DNA of 45,091 nucleotides from assembly GCA_903916735.1 (NCBI GenBank), contig CAIWXX010000179.1:1-45091 (forward strand), given 5' to 3'. The notes under the pieces were generated by a model. That model was not told where the DNA came from. It made no database searches and worked only from the letters and a program-made list of their open reading frames with translations. Made by a program: the position numbers and the translations under genes. Each line of letters starts with the position of its first letter. The first letter of the stretch is position 1. Origin of the DNA: an uncultured Acidobacteriota bacterium (GTDB lineage: Bacteria > Acidobacteriota > CAIWXX01). This document shows positions 1 to 7,153 of the stretch, in pieces.

Positions 1-477
1 CAACAGCTTTCGATGGTGAGTGATGTACGGTTCCAACTTTTTGTAATGGCGTCCGTCGTGTATCCAGCACAGTCCCAGTTCCTCGGTCACCAGCTTGAAC
101 TGTTGCGCGTCGTCGCAGATCAGCAGGCGCACCACTGGATGCTCGACCTCGGCATGGTAGGCCGCCACCGCTGCCGCTTCCAGGATCCGGCTTCGCTGCT
201 GCTGTCCGAGAGCGGGAATGTGCTCGTCCAGCCAGAGATAAAATTCCGCTTCACCCAGGTTCTGATTGCGTGGCACATTCCCCAAGCCCTCGATCACCCG
301 TACAGGCAGCCCGAACTGGCGGAGAAAATTGAATGCCTCATCATTGATCCGGAATACCCGCGCACGCAGTACCAATGCGAGTAGCCGGCAGTGGGGGACG
401 CGTCGTCCAAGTCTCGACTCGGCTGCTACCGGAACGAGGGAGGAGGGCGGCTGGGGAGAAGTAATAACGCTCCTCTT
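1..477 (-). pseudogene. 5'-truncated DDE-type transposase remnant, cut by the window edge
   Basis: The minus strand is open from position 477 to the window edge. Its translation contains an LLICDDAQQFKLVTEELGLC segment followed by CWIHDGRHYKKL. I recognise this as the catalytic part of a transposase, probably of the IS66-like or a related DDE group. No ATG, GTG or TTG lies at a sensible N-terminal place: the reading frame begins after a TAA at 478-480 with a proline-rich stretch. The 5' part is therefore probably lost, and the 3' part lies outside the window. It faces away from the redox operon, whose promoter starts 15 bases further on. The family assignment is tentative; that it is a mobile-element protein is more certain. 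Confidence 0.6.
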
Positions 478-491
478 TTAATAACTATCGC

Positions 492-521
492 TTGACAGAC
501 ACGGGTGTCCGCATTTACAAT
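492..521 (+). promoter_or_regulatory. Sigma70-like promoter of the hdr/Mo operon with a palindrome in its spacer
   Basis: A perfect TTGACA (492-497) and TACAAT (516-521) are separated by 18 bases, about 40 bases before the first gene. Inside the spacer GACAC-GG-GTGTC (498-509) is a dyad with perfect 5-base arms, placed where a repressor would block polymerase. It is the only strong promoter I saw before this gene set. Confidence 0.6.
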
Positions 522-563
522 CTATAAACTCTATTGATTTGGTAGTGATTAAAAGAAGGACAA

Positions 564-1859
564 ATGAAGCCGACCAGTGAGGCAAAAGTAGCGAATCTTG
601 AATCTCGCATGGCAAAATCCAAGCCGGCTGTTTCAACAAGCGGCATACATGCCGACTACGGTTGGCGCCTTCATGGACGCACGGTGAGCGTCTTGAAGGA
701 TCGTTCATTCACCCTGATTGCCGAATCTCGACCGGCTGCCATGAAGATGCTGGCCGGCTGTCATGTCGACACCAGCACGCTCGTAGCGTGCCTTCAATGC
801 GGCATGTGCACGGCCAGCTGTAATCTGGCGGAAGAAGGCAGCCTCTTTCCGCGGCACGAGATGACCATGGTTCAGCTTGGCCAGAAAGATCGCCTCCTGG
901 CCGATTCAAATATCTGGCATTGCTTTAATTGCTCCGACTGCTCGTCCCGCTGCCCTTCGAAGGCACGACCCGGCCGGATCATGGCGGCCATTCGCCAAAT
1001 GGCCGTGGAACATTACGCCTTCCCGAATTTGATCGGGAGAGCCATCAATAGTCCAAGAGCTCTTGCCATGATCCTCGTTGTGCCGGCTCTCCTGATCCTG
1101 GCAGCCATTGCAATCGGGGGATCGTTCACGCCACAGACGAGTCCGGTGCTCTATGCCAGCATGTTTCCTCACCTCGCATTGAATCTCTTCTTCTCCGCCT
1201 TCACTGCCTTCGCTGCGATGAGCATGCTTATCAGTGCCGGACGAATCTGGCACGCCTTCATCGGAGAATCGCTATGGAAAGGCGATCTGCTGCTGCTCGT
1301 GCGATCGTTCATCACGGCGGTTCGCGAGATTCTTTCGCACAGGAAATTTTCAGAATGTGAAGAATTTCCTCTGAGCCGTTGGGCGCACATGGCCATCTTC
1401 TACGGATTCATGACGCTCTTTGTGCTCGCCGGAGTCGTCGCGCTATTGATTCTGTTCGGAGCTCCCTATCCCTTGCCCGCCCAGCATCCATTAAAAATTA
1501 TCGGCAACCTTGCCGGAATCCTCTTCCTCGCCGGGATCGGTTACTTCATAGTTCAACGATACCGGTCATCTCTCAATGATGATAAAAGTTCATGGTTCGA
1601 TTGGGCGGTTCTCTTCAATCTGCTCCTCGTCGGGGTCACGGGGATGCTGACCGAAATCTTCCGTTATGCCGATAGCGCCATCCTGGCTTATCCCATATAT
1701 TTTTTTCATCTCCTATTTGTTTTAATTCTGTTCATGAGCATCCCATACTCGAAGCTGGCGCATCTTGTGTATAGGACTGTCGCCATGGCGGCACGATCCT
1801 ACGAAACACTCGTGACAGAGGCCCTGACGCATACAACAGAGAGGAAGGCAGTCGCATGA
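564..1859 (+). CDS. QmoC/HdrE-like membrane Fe-S protein (HdrC-HdrE fusion)
   Basis: This 431-residue protein has an N-terminal HdrC-like ferredoxin domain with two [4Fe-4S] motifs, C76/C79/C82/C86 and C120/C123/C126/C130. About six membrane helices follow (roughly residues 165-415). The helices hold histidines in WHAF, AHMAIF, FHLLF and KLAHLV contexts, as expected for the b-haem ligands of the NarI/HdrE/DsrM/QmoC family. Such proteins pass electrons between the quinone pool and soluble HdrAB-type partners. The start at 564 has an AGAAGGA ribosome binding site. It is the first gene of the operon and overlaps the next by ATGA, suggesting translational coupling. In sulfate reducers QmoC sits with QmoAB; here an extra HdrC, an HdrB and a short HdrA follow, so it is Qmo-like in architecture only. 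Confidence 0.85.
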   Translation: MKPTSEAKVANLESRMAKSKPAVSTSGIHADYGWRLHGRTVSVLKDRSFTLIAESRPAAMKMLAGCHVDTSTLVACLQCGMCTASCNLAEEGSLFPRHEMTMVQLGQKDRLLADSNIWHCFNCSDCSSRCPSKARPGRIMAAIRQMAVEHYAFPNLIGRAINSPRALAMILVVPALLILAAIAIGGSFTPQTSPVLYASMFPHLALNLFFSAFTAFAAMSMLISAGRIWHAFIGESLWKGDLLLLVRSFITAVREILSHRKFSECEEFPLSRWAHMAIFYGFMTLFVLAGVVALLILFGAPYPLPAQHPLKIIGNLAGILFLAGIGYFIVQRYRSSLNDDKSSWFDWAVLFNLLLVGVTGMLTEIFRYADSAILAYPIYFFHLLFVLILFMSIPYSKLAHLVYRTVAMAARSYETLVTEALTHTTERKAVA

Positions 1860-2812
1860 GCCGGCAATTCCCACAGAAGGCCGATACCGGATCCAAAGCA
1901 TCGGACGATTTATTATCGGAAGGCCATGAGGGGTTAAGGAAGATTCCCGACAACGAGATGATCGCCTCCTATGAACGCGTCCGAGATCATCAGGTCCAAA
2001 CAGGTCAAGATCGAACCTATCCGAATATCCGTCGACTGCATGGCACTCCATTTGAAAGGGAGAAAGACCGGCGAGAAGTTCGCGCCTTACTCGAGAAGCC
2101 GAATGAGATGCAAGCCTGGTATCAGATGGCGCGCACGCAGCCGTGCACATGGTGGATAAAAAATCATCTCGTCGCCCGGCACGCCCTCAAAAGCTGTCTC
2201 GCCTGCGGCGTCTGCACATCCCAATGTCCGGCCGCGCAGTATTATGAAGAGTACAATCCACGAGCGATCGTGGATATCGCGCTGTCTGAAGACGAGGCGC
2301 GCCTGGTGGAACTGCTCAAGTCAGAGACCCTCTGGTATTGCGGCCAGTGTGGATCCTGCAAGCCGAAGTGTTCGCGTGAAAACAACCTGATGGGGTTGAT
2401 CTCGTCTTTGCGGTTCCTGGCGCAGTTGAAGGGATATCACCTCGCCAGTGTGCGCGGGCGGCAGCAGTATGCCGCTCGACATCTCTGGGGAGGCAATCTC
2501 TGGAACCGTGCCTGCAGTCTCTATTTTCGAAATGTGACATCGGCCGGCCATCCCGACTTCGGCCCGCGTTACGCCGATTATCACGCCGATATTGACCGGC
2601 AGATGACGCGGCTCGGGGCAAACCCCGATTCCAGCGGACAGCTCGGTGGGCGCAAGGTCCCACCGGAAACCCTGGCCGAACTCCGTCGGTGCGTCACCTG
2701 GGGTGGCACGCTTGTCCTCTGGCAAAGGCTGGAAGAACTGGCGCTCGAAGACGCTCGCGCCGTCGGCATCTCCATCGACGAGTATCATGATCAGGTCCGG
2801 TCGGAAGGATAG
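1856..2812 (+). CDS. HdrC-like soluble 4Fe-4S protein
   Basis: The 318-residue protein carries two CxxCxxCxxxC motifs, C114/C117/C120/C124 and C162/C165/C168/C172. They lie in an HdrC-type domain (about residues 100-200) between N- and C-terminal extensions of about 100 residues each that I do not recognise. No membrane helix or signal peptide is seen. It overlaps the preceding QmoC-like gene by four bases (ATGA) and is followed 13 bases later by hdrB, so it probably wires electrons between HdrB and the membrane protein. The locus thus holds two HdrC domains, one membrane-anchored and one soluble. It is longer than the roughly 190-residue archaeal HdrC. Confidence 0.82.
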   Translation: MSRQFPQKADTGSKASDDLLSEGHEGLRKIPDNEMIASYERVRDHQVQTGQDRTYPNIRRLHGTPFEREKDRREVRALLEKPNEMQAWYQMARTQPCTWWIKNHLVARHALKSCLACGVCTSQCPAAQYYEEYNPRAIVDIALSEDEARLVELLKSETLWYCGQCGSCKPKCSRENNLMGLISSLRFLAQLKGYHLASVRGRQQYAARHLWGGNLWNRACSLYFRNVTSAGHPDFGPRYADYHADIDRQMTRLGANPDSSGQLGGRKVPPETLAELRRCVTWGGTLVLWQRLEELALEDARAVGISIDEYHDQVRSEG

Positions 2813-2825
2813 CGAGGAGGTTCAC

Positions 2826-3866
2826 ATGACTGCATCCACTGCGACGACGAAGGTCATTCCAGAGAATGATTTTTTCATCCCGCCGAGTTGCATCCTCGGC
2901 GCGATCAACCCCTCGACCGAGGTCATCATCACGCGCATCTTCGATCTGCTTGGGCTGCGCTGGAAGGCGGCAGGCGTTGGGCCGGAATCACAATGCACCT
3001 GCTGCACCGGCATCCTGTCACACGGGGACATCATGTCCATTGAGAGCACGTTGCTGGTGGTCGCGAGACTCTGGTCTGTGGCAGCGGAGATGGGATTTGA
3101 AAATATCTCTCCGGCCTGCGTCACATCATTTGCGATCCACACCGAATGCTTCGAAATGTACGAGCACGAACCTGAGCTCACGGTGAAGGTGGATCGGTGG
3201 CTCCAGGAAGCCTGTGGGCGCCGGCTGGTGATCCCAAAGCACATTGTTCATGCGAGCGATGTCGTCTATCGATATCGTGAAACACTGGCTCAGAATTTCA
3301 TGAAACATCGCCTTGTCGACAAAACCGACGGCCGCCCATTGCGCGTGGTCGATCACGTCGGGTGCCATTATGCGAAGGTTTTTCCGGAAAAATCCATCGG
3401 AGGCGCCGACTGGTGCGATGTGCTCGCGGGGGCCATCCGCTCGTGGGGCGGCGAGAATGTCGATTATCCCGAGCGCCGTCATTGCTGCGGCATGGGGTTC
3501 CGCCAATGCATGATCCGGCCGAATCGCGGATATACGATGGCATGTGTGCTGAAGAAGCTGGAGAGCATGGAGCCATGGGCGCCCGAGGCGATCCTCACGA
3601 ATTGTCCCGGCTGCAACGTTATGTTGGATAAAGAACAGTGGGCAGTGAAAGAGCTCACGGGTAAAACATACGACATCCCAACTCTCTCATACACCGAACT
3701 GGCCGGCCTTCTTCTCGGGTGGGATCCTTACGGTGTTGTCGGCATTCAGGCGCATACCGTGCCGATCGAACCTCTGCTCGATAAAATCGGGATTCCATAT
3801 GATAGGTCAAAGGAGTGGCAGCCGGAGGCTCAACAGGACATTGAATTGGCTGGAGTTCGTGCATAA
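2826..3866 (+). CDS. HdrB-like CCG-domain subunit with one substituted cluster ligand
   Basis: From ATG 2826, preceded by a GAGGAGG site, this is a 346-residue protein with two CCG (cysteine-rich) domains. In HdrB each domain binds a non-cubane [4Fe-4S] cluster that cleaves or forms disulfides. The second motif is complete: C180, C220-C221, C260-P-G-C263. The first has C22, C59-C60 and C98, but the expected last cysteine is S101 (ACVTSF). A longer open frame begins at 2646 inside hdrC, but the ribosome binding site and family alignment favour 2826. It sits between hdrC and hdrA and is the presumed thiol/disulfide or persulfide chemistry site of the complex. A 203-base spacer separates it from hdrA. 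Confidence 0.85.
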   Translation: MTASTATTKVIPENDFFIPPSCILGAINPSTEVIITRIFDLLGLRWKAAGVGPESQCTCCTGILSHGDIMSIESTLLVVARLWSVAAEMGFENISPACVTSFAIHTECFEMYEHEPELTVKVDRWLQEACGRRLVIPKHIVHASDVVYRYRETLAQNFMKHRLVDKTDGRPLRVVDHVGCHYAKVFPEKSIGGADWCDVLAGAIRSWGGENVDYPERRHCCGMGFRQCMIRPNRGYTMACVLKKLESMEPWAPEAILTNCPGCNVMLDKEQWAVKELTGKTYDIPTLSYTELAGLLLGWDPYGVVGIQAHTVPIEPLLDKIGIPYDRSKEWQPEAQQDIELAGVRA

Positions 3867-4069
3867 AGGGGCTTCGAGGAGCGGGTATGAGAGAAGGTCG
3901 GCATGCGGCGTGGATGGAGTGTTGTTGGGTGGTGGGTTGAAGTGACGGGAAGAATATATGCGGCATTCCATCGACGTTGACATTAGCAGGTAAAAAATGC
4001 GGTCCAGGAATGGGAACAGAATTTCTTTAAAAGCACTGGGAACTGAGAACCGGATTGTTGGAGAAAATA

Positions 4070-5131
4070 ATGGCGAAAAAAGTATGTATCATCGGGGGCG
4101 GCGTGGCTGGAATGCAGGTTGCGAGCGTCCTCGGCACGCTGGGCGTGCCATCGGTGCTTGTCGAAAGATCTCCATTACTCGGGGGCCGCGTGTTGAAGCT
4201 TTCGCGGACTTTCCCATTTTTCAATGATGACGGTTTCAATGACGGGCAGGATTTCGCAGCCGCCCTGGAACGGGATCTGAGGGCCATCTCACTCGCCGAC
4301 ATTCATCTCAACACCACACTCACCGGCATGACAGGGGACTTCCCTCATTTCAGGGTGGCGCTCAGCGACGGCACTTCGACCGACGTCGGAGCGGTCGTCC
4401 TCGCGACAGGCTTTGAACCATTCGACCCGACGGGTCTCAATGAGTACGGCTACGGGATCTATCCAAATGTCATCACGGCAACAGAACTGGAATGGATGCT
4501 GAATCCACGAGGCCCGACGGGCGGCGAGCTGATCCGCCCGAATGACGGAAAAAAGGCCGGTCGCCTTGGCATCGTCTTCTGCGTCGGCTCGCGTAACCGG
4601 CGCATCAACGCTCCGTTCTGTTCCCGCATCTGCTGCTCCTACAGCACCAAACAGGCCAGCACGGTTATGGAGCGGAATCCAAGCGCATTCGTCGCCTGTT
4701 TCTACATGGATGTGCGCACCTATGATCGAGGGTTCGAAGAGATGTATTCGATGGCTCAGGATCGTGGCGTGAAATACATCCGCGGCCGCGTCTCCATGTG
4801 CAAGCAGCTTCCCGATGGATCGATCGCCGTTCGCGCCGAGAACACACTCATCAGCCAGCCATTCTGGGGCGAGTTCGATATCGTTTCGTTATCCACCGGC
4901 ATGAGGCCCTGCAGTGATGTCGAGAAGCTCGCGCAGATACTCGGCATCGGGCGCGGGCCGGATGGATTTTTCATGTGCCGTGAATGGTTCCGCCATCCTC
5001 ATGATGCCACTCGCGACGGCGTCTTCATCGCGGGGTGCGCGACGGGCATGAAGCCGATCCGTAATTGCATTATTGACGGCGCTTCAGTGGCCGCTCGCGT
5101 GACGGCCCTTTTGCGCCAGGTGTCGCCGTGA
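4070..5131 (+). CDS. Short HdrA/QmoA-like flavoprotein
   Basis: The 353-residue protein begins with a Rossmann FAD motif (IIGGGVAG, residues 7-14). It contains the HdrA cluster signature CVGSR at 171-175 followed by C184, C188 and C189. A late GCATG-MKPIRNCIIDGASVA segment matches the end of the HdrA fold. It lacks the extra ferredoxin domains of the roughly 650-residue methanogen HdrA, so it resembles QmoA and sulfur-type HdrA. I chose ATG 4070, with GGAG seven bases upstream, over a TTG at 4055. As the flavin subunit it would connect HdrB/HdrC to another electron partner, perhaps the Fe-S/NrfD or Mo enzyme encoded next. Whether it can bifurcate electrons cannot be read from the sequence. 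Confidence 0.85.
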   Translation: MAKKVCIIGGGVAGMQVASVLGTLGVPSVLVERSPLLGGRVLKLSRTFPFFNDDGFNDGQDFAAALERDLRAISLADIHLNTTLTGMTGDFPHFRVALSDGTSTDVGAVVLATGFEPFDPTGLNEYGYGIYPNVITATELEWMLNPRGPTGGELIRPNDGKKAGRLGIVFCVGSRNRRINAPFCSRICCSYSTKQASTVMERNPSAFVACFYMDVRTYDRGFEEMYSMAQDRGVKYIRGRVSMCKQLPDGSIAVRAENTLISQPFWGEFDIVSLSTGMRPCSDVEKLAQILGIGRGPDGFFMCREWFRHPHDATRDGVFIAGCATGMKPIRNCIIDGASVAARVTALLRQVSP

Positions 5132-5357
5132 ATCGTTATCAGGCTGCTTGGGAGCCGGCTTGTTTCTGCCATCTGAGAACAACTGCGTAGGAGTCGAGGA
5201 GCGGATGAGCCAAGGTGGACACGCCGGCTGGTTATGGAGACCGAATTCACCTCAGCTCCTCGGTTTCTTTGCGATTGATATCCGACAAGACTATCGATTT
5301 AGCCTGGTATTTGCGATAGAGTAACTCGCGTTTTATTTGTTCGGGAGGATCTCCTCA

Positions 5358-6887
5358 ATGAGATATGGGTTCATCATCGACAATCGCAAGTGTATCGGTT
5401 GCCATGCATGCACCGTTGTGTGCAAAACCGAGAACCACGTGCCACTCGGAGTCAATCGGACGTGGGTCAAGTATGTAGAAAAGGGAGCGTACCCCAACGT
5501 TCGGCGCTTCTTCCAGGTGACACGTTGCAATCATTGCGAAAACCCGCCATGTGTTGCCATCTGTCCCGTCAATGCCATGTACCAGTCTAAGGATGGGATC
5601 ATCGATTTCAATTCCAGTCGGTGTATCGGCTGCAAGGCATGCATGCAGGCCTGCCCATATGATGCGATTTATATCGACCCAGAGCGGAATACAGCGGCCA
5701 AATGCCATTATTGCGCGCATCGAACCGAAGTCGGGCTGGAACCTGCCTGTGCGGCCGTCTGTCCTGAGCACGCGATCGTGGCGGGAGACCTGGATGAGCC
5801 ATCCAGCGAAATCGCGCAACTGGTAGCACGCGAGACCGTTCGTGTACGGAAGCCCGAACAAGGGACGAAACCAAAAGTGTTTTATATCGAAGCCGAAGAA
5901 ACCGCCATCGTGCCGACAGCGGCACGGCATGCACCTTTTTATATGTGGTCACAGAGGAACGAGAAGGTTCATGGAGGCGGCGCCGTTTACATGCCGAACA
6001 GTCCCTTCCTTCATAAGAATGCACTGGCCGCCTACGATGTTTCCCACGAACGTCCATGGGGCTGGCAGGTGCCTGTCTATTTTTGGATGAAGTCAATCGG
6101 CTCGGGGCTCCTGGCTGTACCCGCCATCGCCATGGCGCTTGGCCGGCTTCCTGTTTATCAGATGCGGGACACAATGCTCGCCTTTCTCGCACTCGTCTTC
6201 ATCGCCGGTACCGTCGCAATGCTGATATCGGATCTGAGTCGCAAGGAACGATTCCTCAGCGTGATATTTTCGCCACAGGGCCGATCATGGCTCTCACGCG
6301 GCGCATATCTCCTGATAGCCTATAGCATCCTCTGCGGACTTTTCTGGATCTCAGGCATGATGGATTTGCCAGCACTTTCAGCAGTGCTTCTCTGGCCGAC
6401 GGTATTAGCCGGCTTCCTGGCCGCTGGTTACACGGCCTTTTTATTCGGGCAATGCGAAGGGTGCGATCTCTGGCAGACGTCGCTACTCCCATTGCATCTC
6501 ATTGTGCAGGCGCTTCTTGCGAGCGGCGCGTTCCTGGCTTTGCTCCCTGCCGGGCTTGGTGGCGGTTCACCGGAAACGCTGACGGTCTCCGTAGCGGCCA
6601 TCGGGATCAGCTTGCTCATTCATCTGCTGATCCTCCTCGGCGAATTCGGCGTCCCGCACGCAACAGATAACGCCGGCTATGCAGCGCGTTTGATAACGCA
6701 CGGCCCGTATCGCTATCATTTCTGGATTGGATCCGTAGCCATCGGTGGAATTTTGCCGGCACTGCTCCTGTTTGTCGGATCATCAAACGCTGGCCTCGTC
6801 AGCCTGTCCGGATTGCTGGCACTCGGCGGCCTCCTGGCTTTTGAATGGTGTTTTGTGATGGCAGGGCAGAGAGTGCCAAATAGCTAA
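5358..6887 (+). CDS. Fused four-cluster ferredoxin (PsrB/DmsB type) and NrfD membrane subunit
   Basis: This 509-residue protein fuses two normally separate subunits. Residues 1-150 hold sixteen cysteines in four ferredoxin-type groups: C12/15/18/22, C57/60/65/69, C89/92/95/99 and C116/119/131/135, as in PsrB, NrfC and DmsB. From about residue 230 there are about eight hydrophobic helices typical of NrfD/PsrC, a quinone-reactive membrane protein without haem. The fusion implies the ferredoxin domain faces the cytoplasm if helix one enters from that side. ATG 5358 follows GGGAGGAT and matches the usual N-terminus; the frame is also open from TTG 5337. It sits between hdrA and the Mo catalytic subunit, as expected for a three-part molybdoenzyme with B and C merged. 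Confidence 0.85.
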   Translation: MRYGFIIDNRKCIGCHACTVVCKTENHVPLGVNRTWVKYVEKGAYPNVRRFFQVTRCNHCENPPCVAICPVNAMYQSKDGIIDFNSSRCIGCKACMQACPYDAIYIDPERNTAAKCHYCAHRTEVGLEPACAAVCPEHAIVAGDLDEPSSEIAQLVARETVRVRKPEQGTKPKVFYIEAEETAIVPTAARHAPFYMWSQRNEKVHGGGAVYMPNSPFLHKNALAAYDVSHERPWGWQVPVYFWMKSIGSGLLAVPAIAMALGRLPVYQMRDTMLAFLALVFIAGTVAMLISDLSRKERFLSVIFSPQGRSWLSRGAYLLIAYSILCGLFWISGMMDLPALSAVLLWPTVLAGFLAAGYTAFLFGQCEGCDLWQTSLLPLHLIVQALLASGAFLALLPAGLGGGSPETLTVSVAAIGISLLIHLLILLGEFGVPHATDNAGYAARLITHGPYRYHFWIGSVAIGGILPALLLFVGSSNAGLVSLSGLLALGGLLAFEWCFVMAGQRVPNS

Positions 6888-7118
6888 GAGGGGGGAGAGA
6901 CGAGGGATAAGGGGCAAGGGGCGGAGGAAATGCAAAGGGCAAAAGGGAAGGCGATAACAGCATTTGAGCCCTCCTCCGGCATTTTTCATTTTGTCTTTTT
7001 GTCTTTTTCATTCGTTATAGAACGCTTCAGCAAGAAAATCCATTCCTTCATCTTTAATCAAATCACCGCCAGATCGTGGCTTTCTCCCGCCCCTAGCCCC
7101 TTCTCCCTAACCCCTCTG
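6887..7118. repeat. Long imperfect inverted repeat between the NrfD-fusion and Mo-subunit genes
   Basis: The spacer begins with a G-rich arm (6887-6932, with AAGGGGC-A-AGGGGCGG). It ends with a C-rich arm (7081-7118) whose complement reads AAGGGGC-T-AGGGGCGG. Between them a purine-rich block (about 6925-6950) faces a pyrimidine-rich block (about 6983-7010), so the interval could fold into one long hairpin. No coding sequence is evident. It may be a degenerate miniature element or a messenger-processing structure. Confidence 0.45.
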
Positions 7119-7153
7119 TTGCAAACCTCCAACGAACCATGGGAGTCATACAT

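Noticed and set aside
564-5131. Identification as the sulfur-oxidiser sHdr system
   Set aside because: Only one HdrB is present and no lipoate-binding protein, TusA or DsrE gene is seen nearby, so only a general Hdr/Qmo-like label is used.
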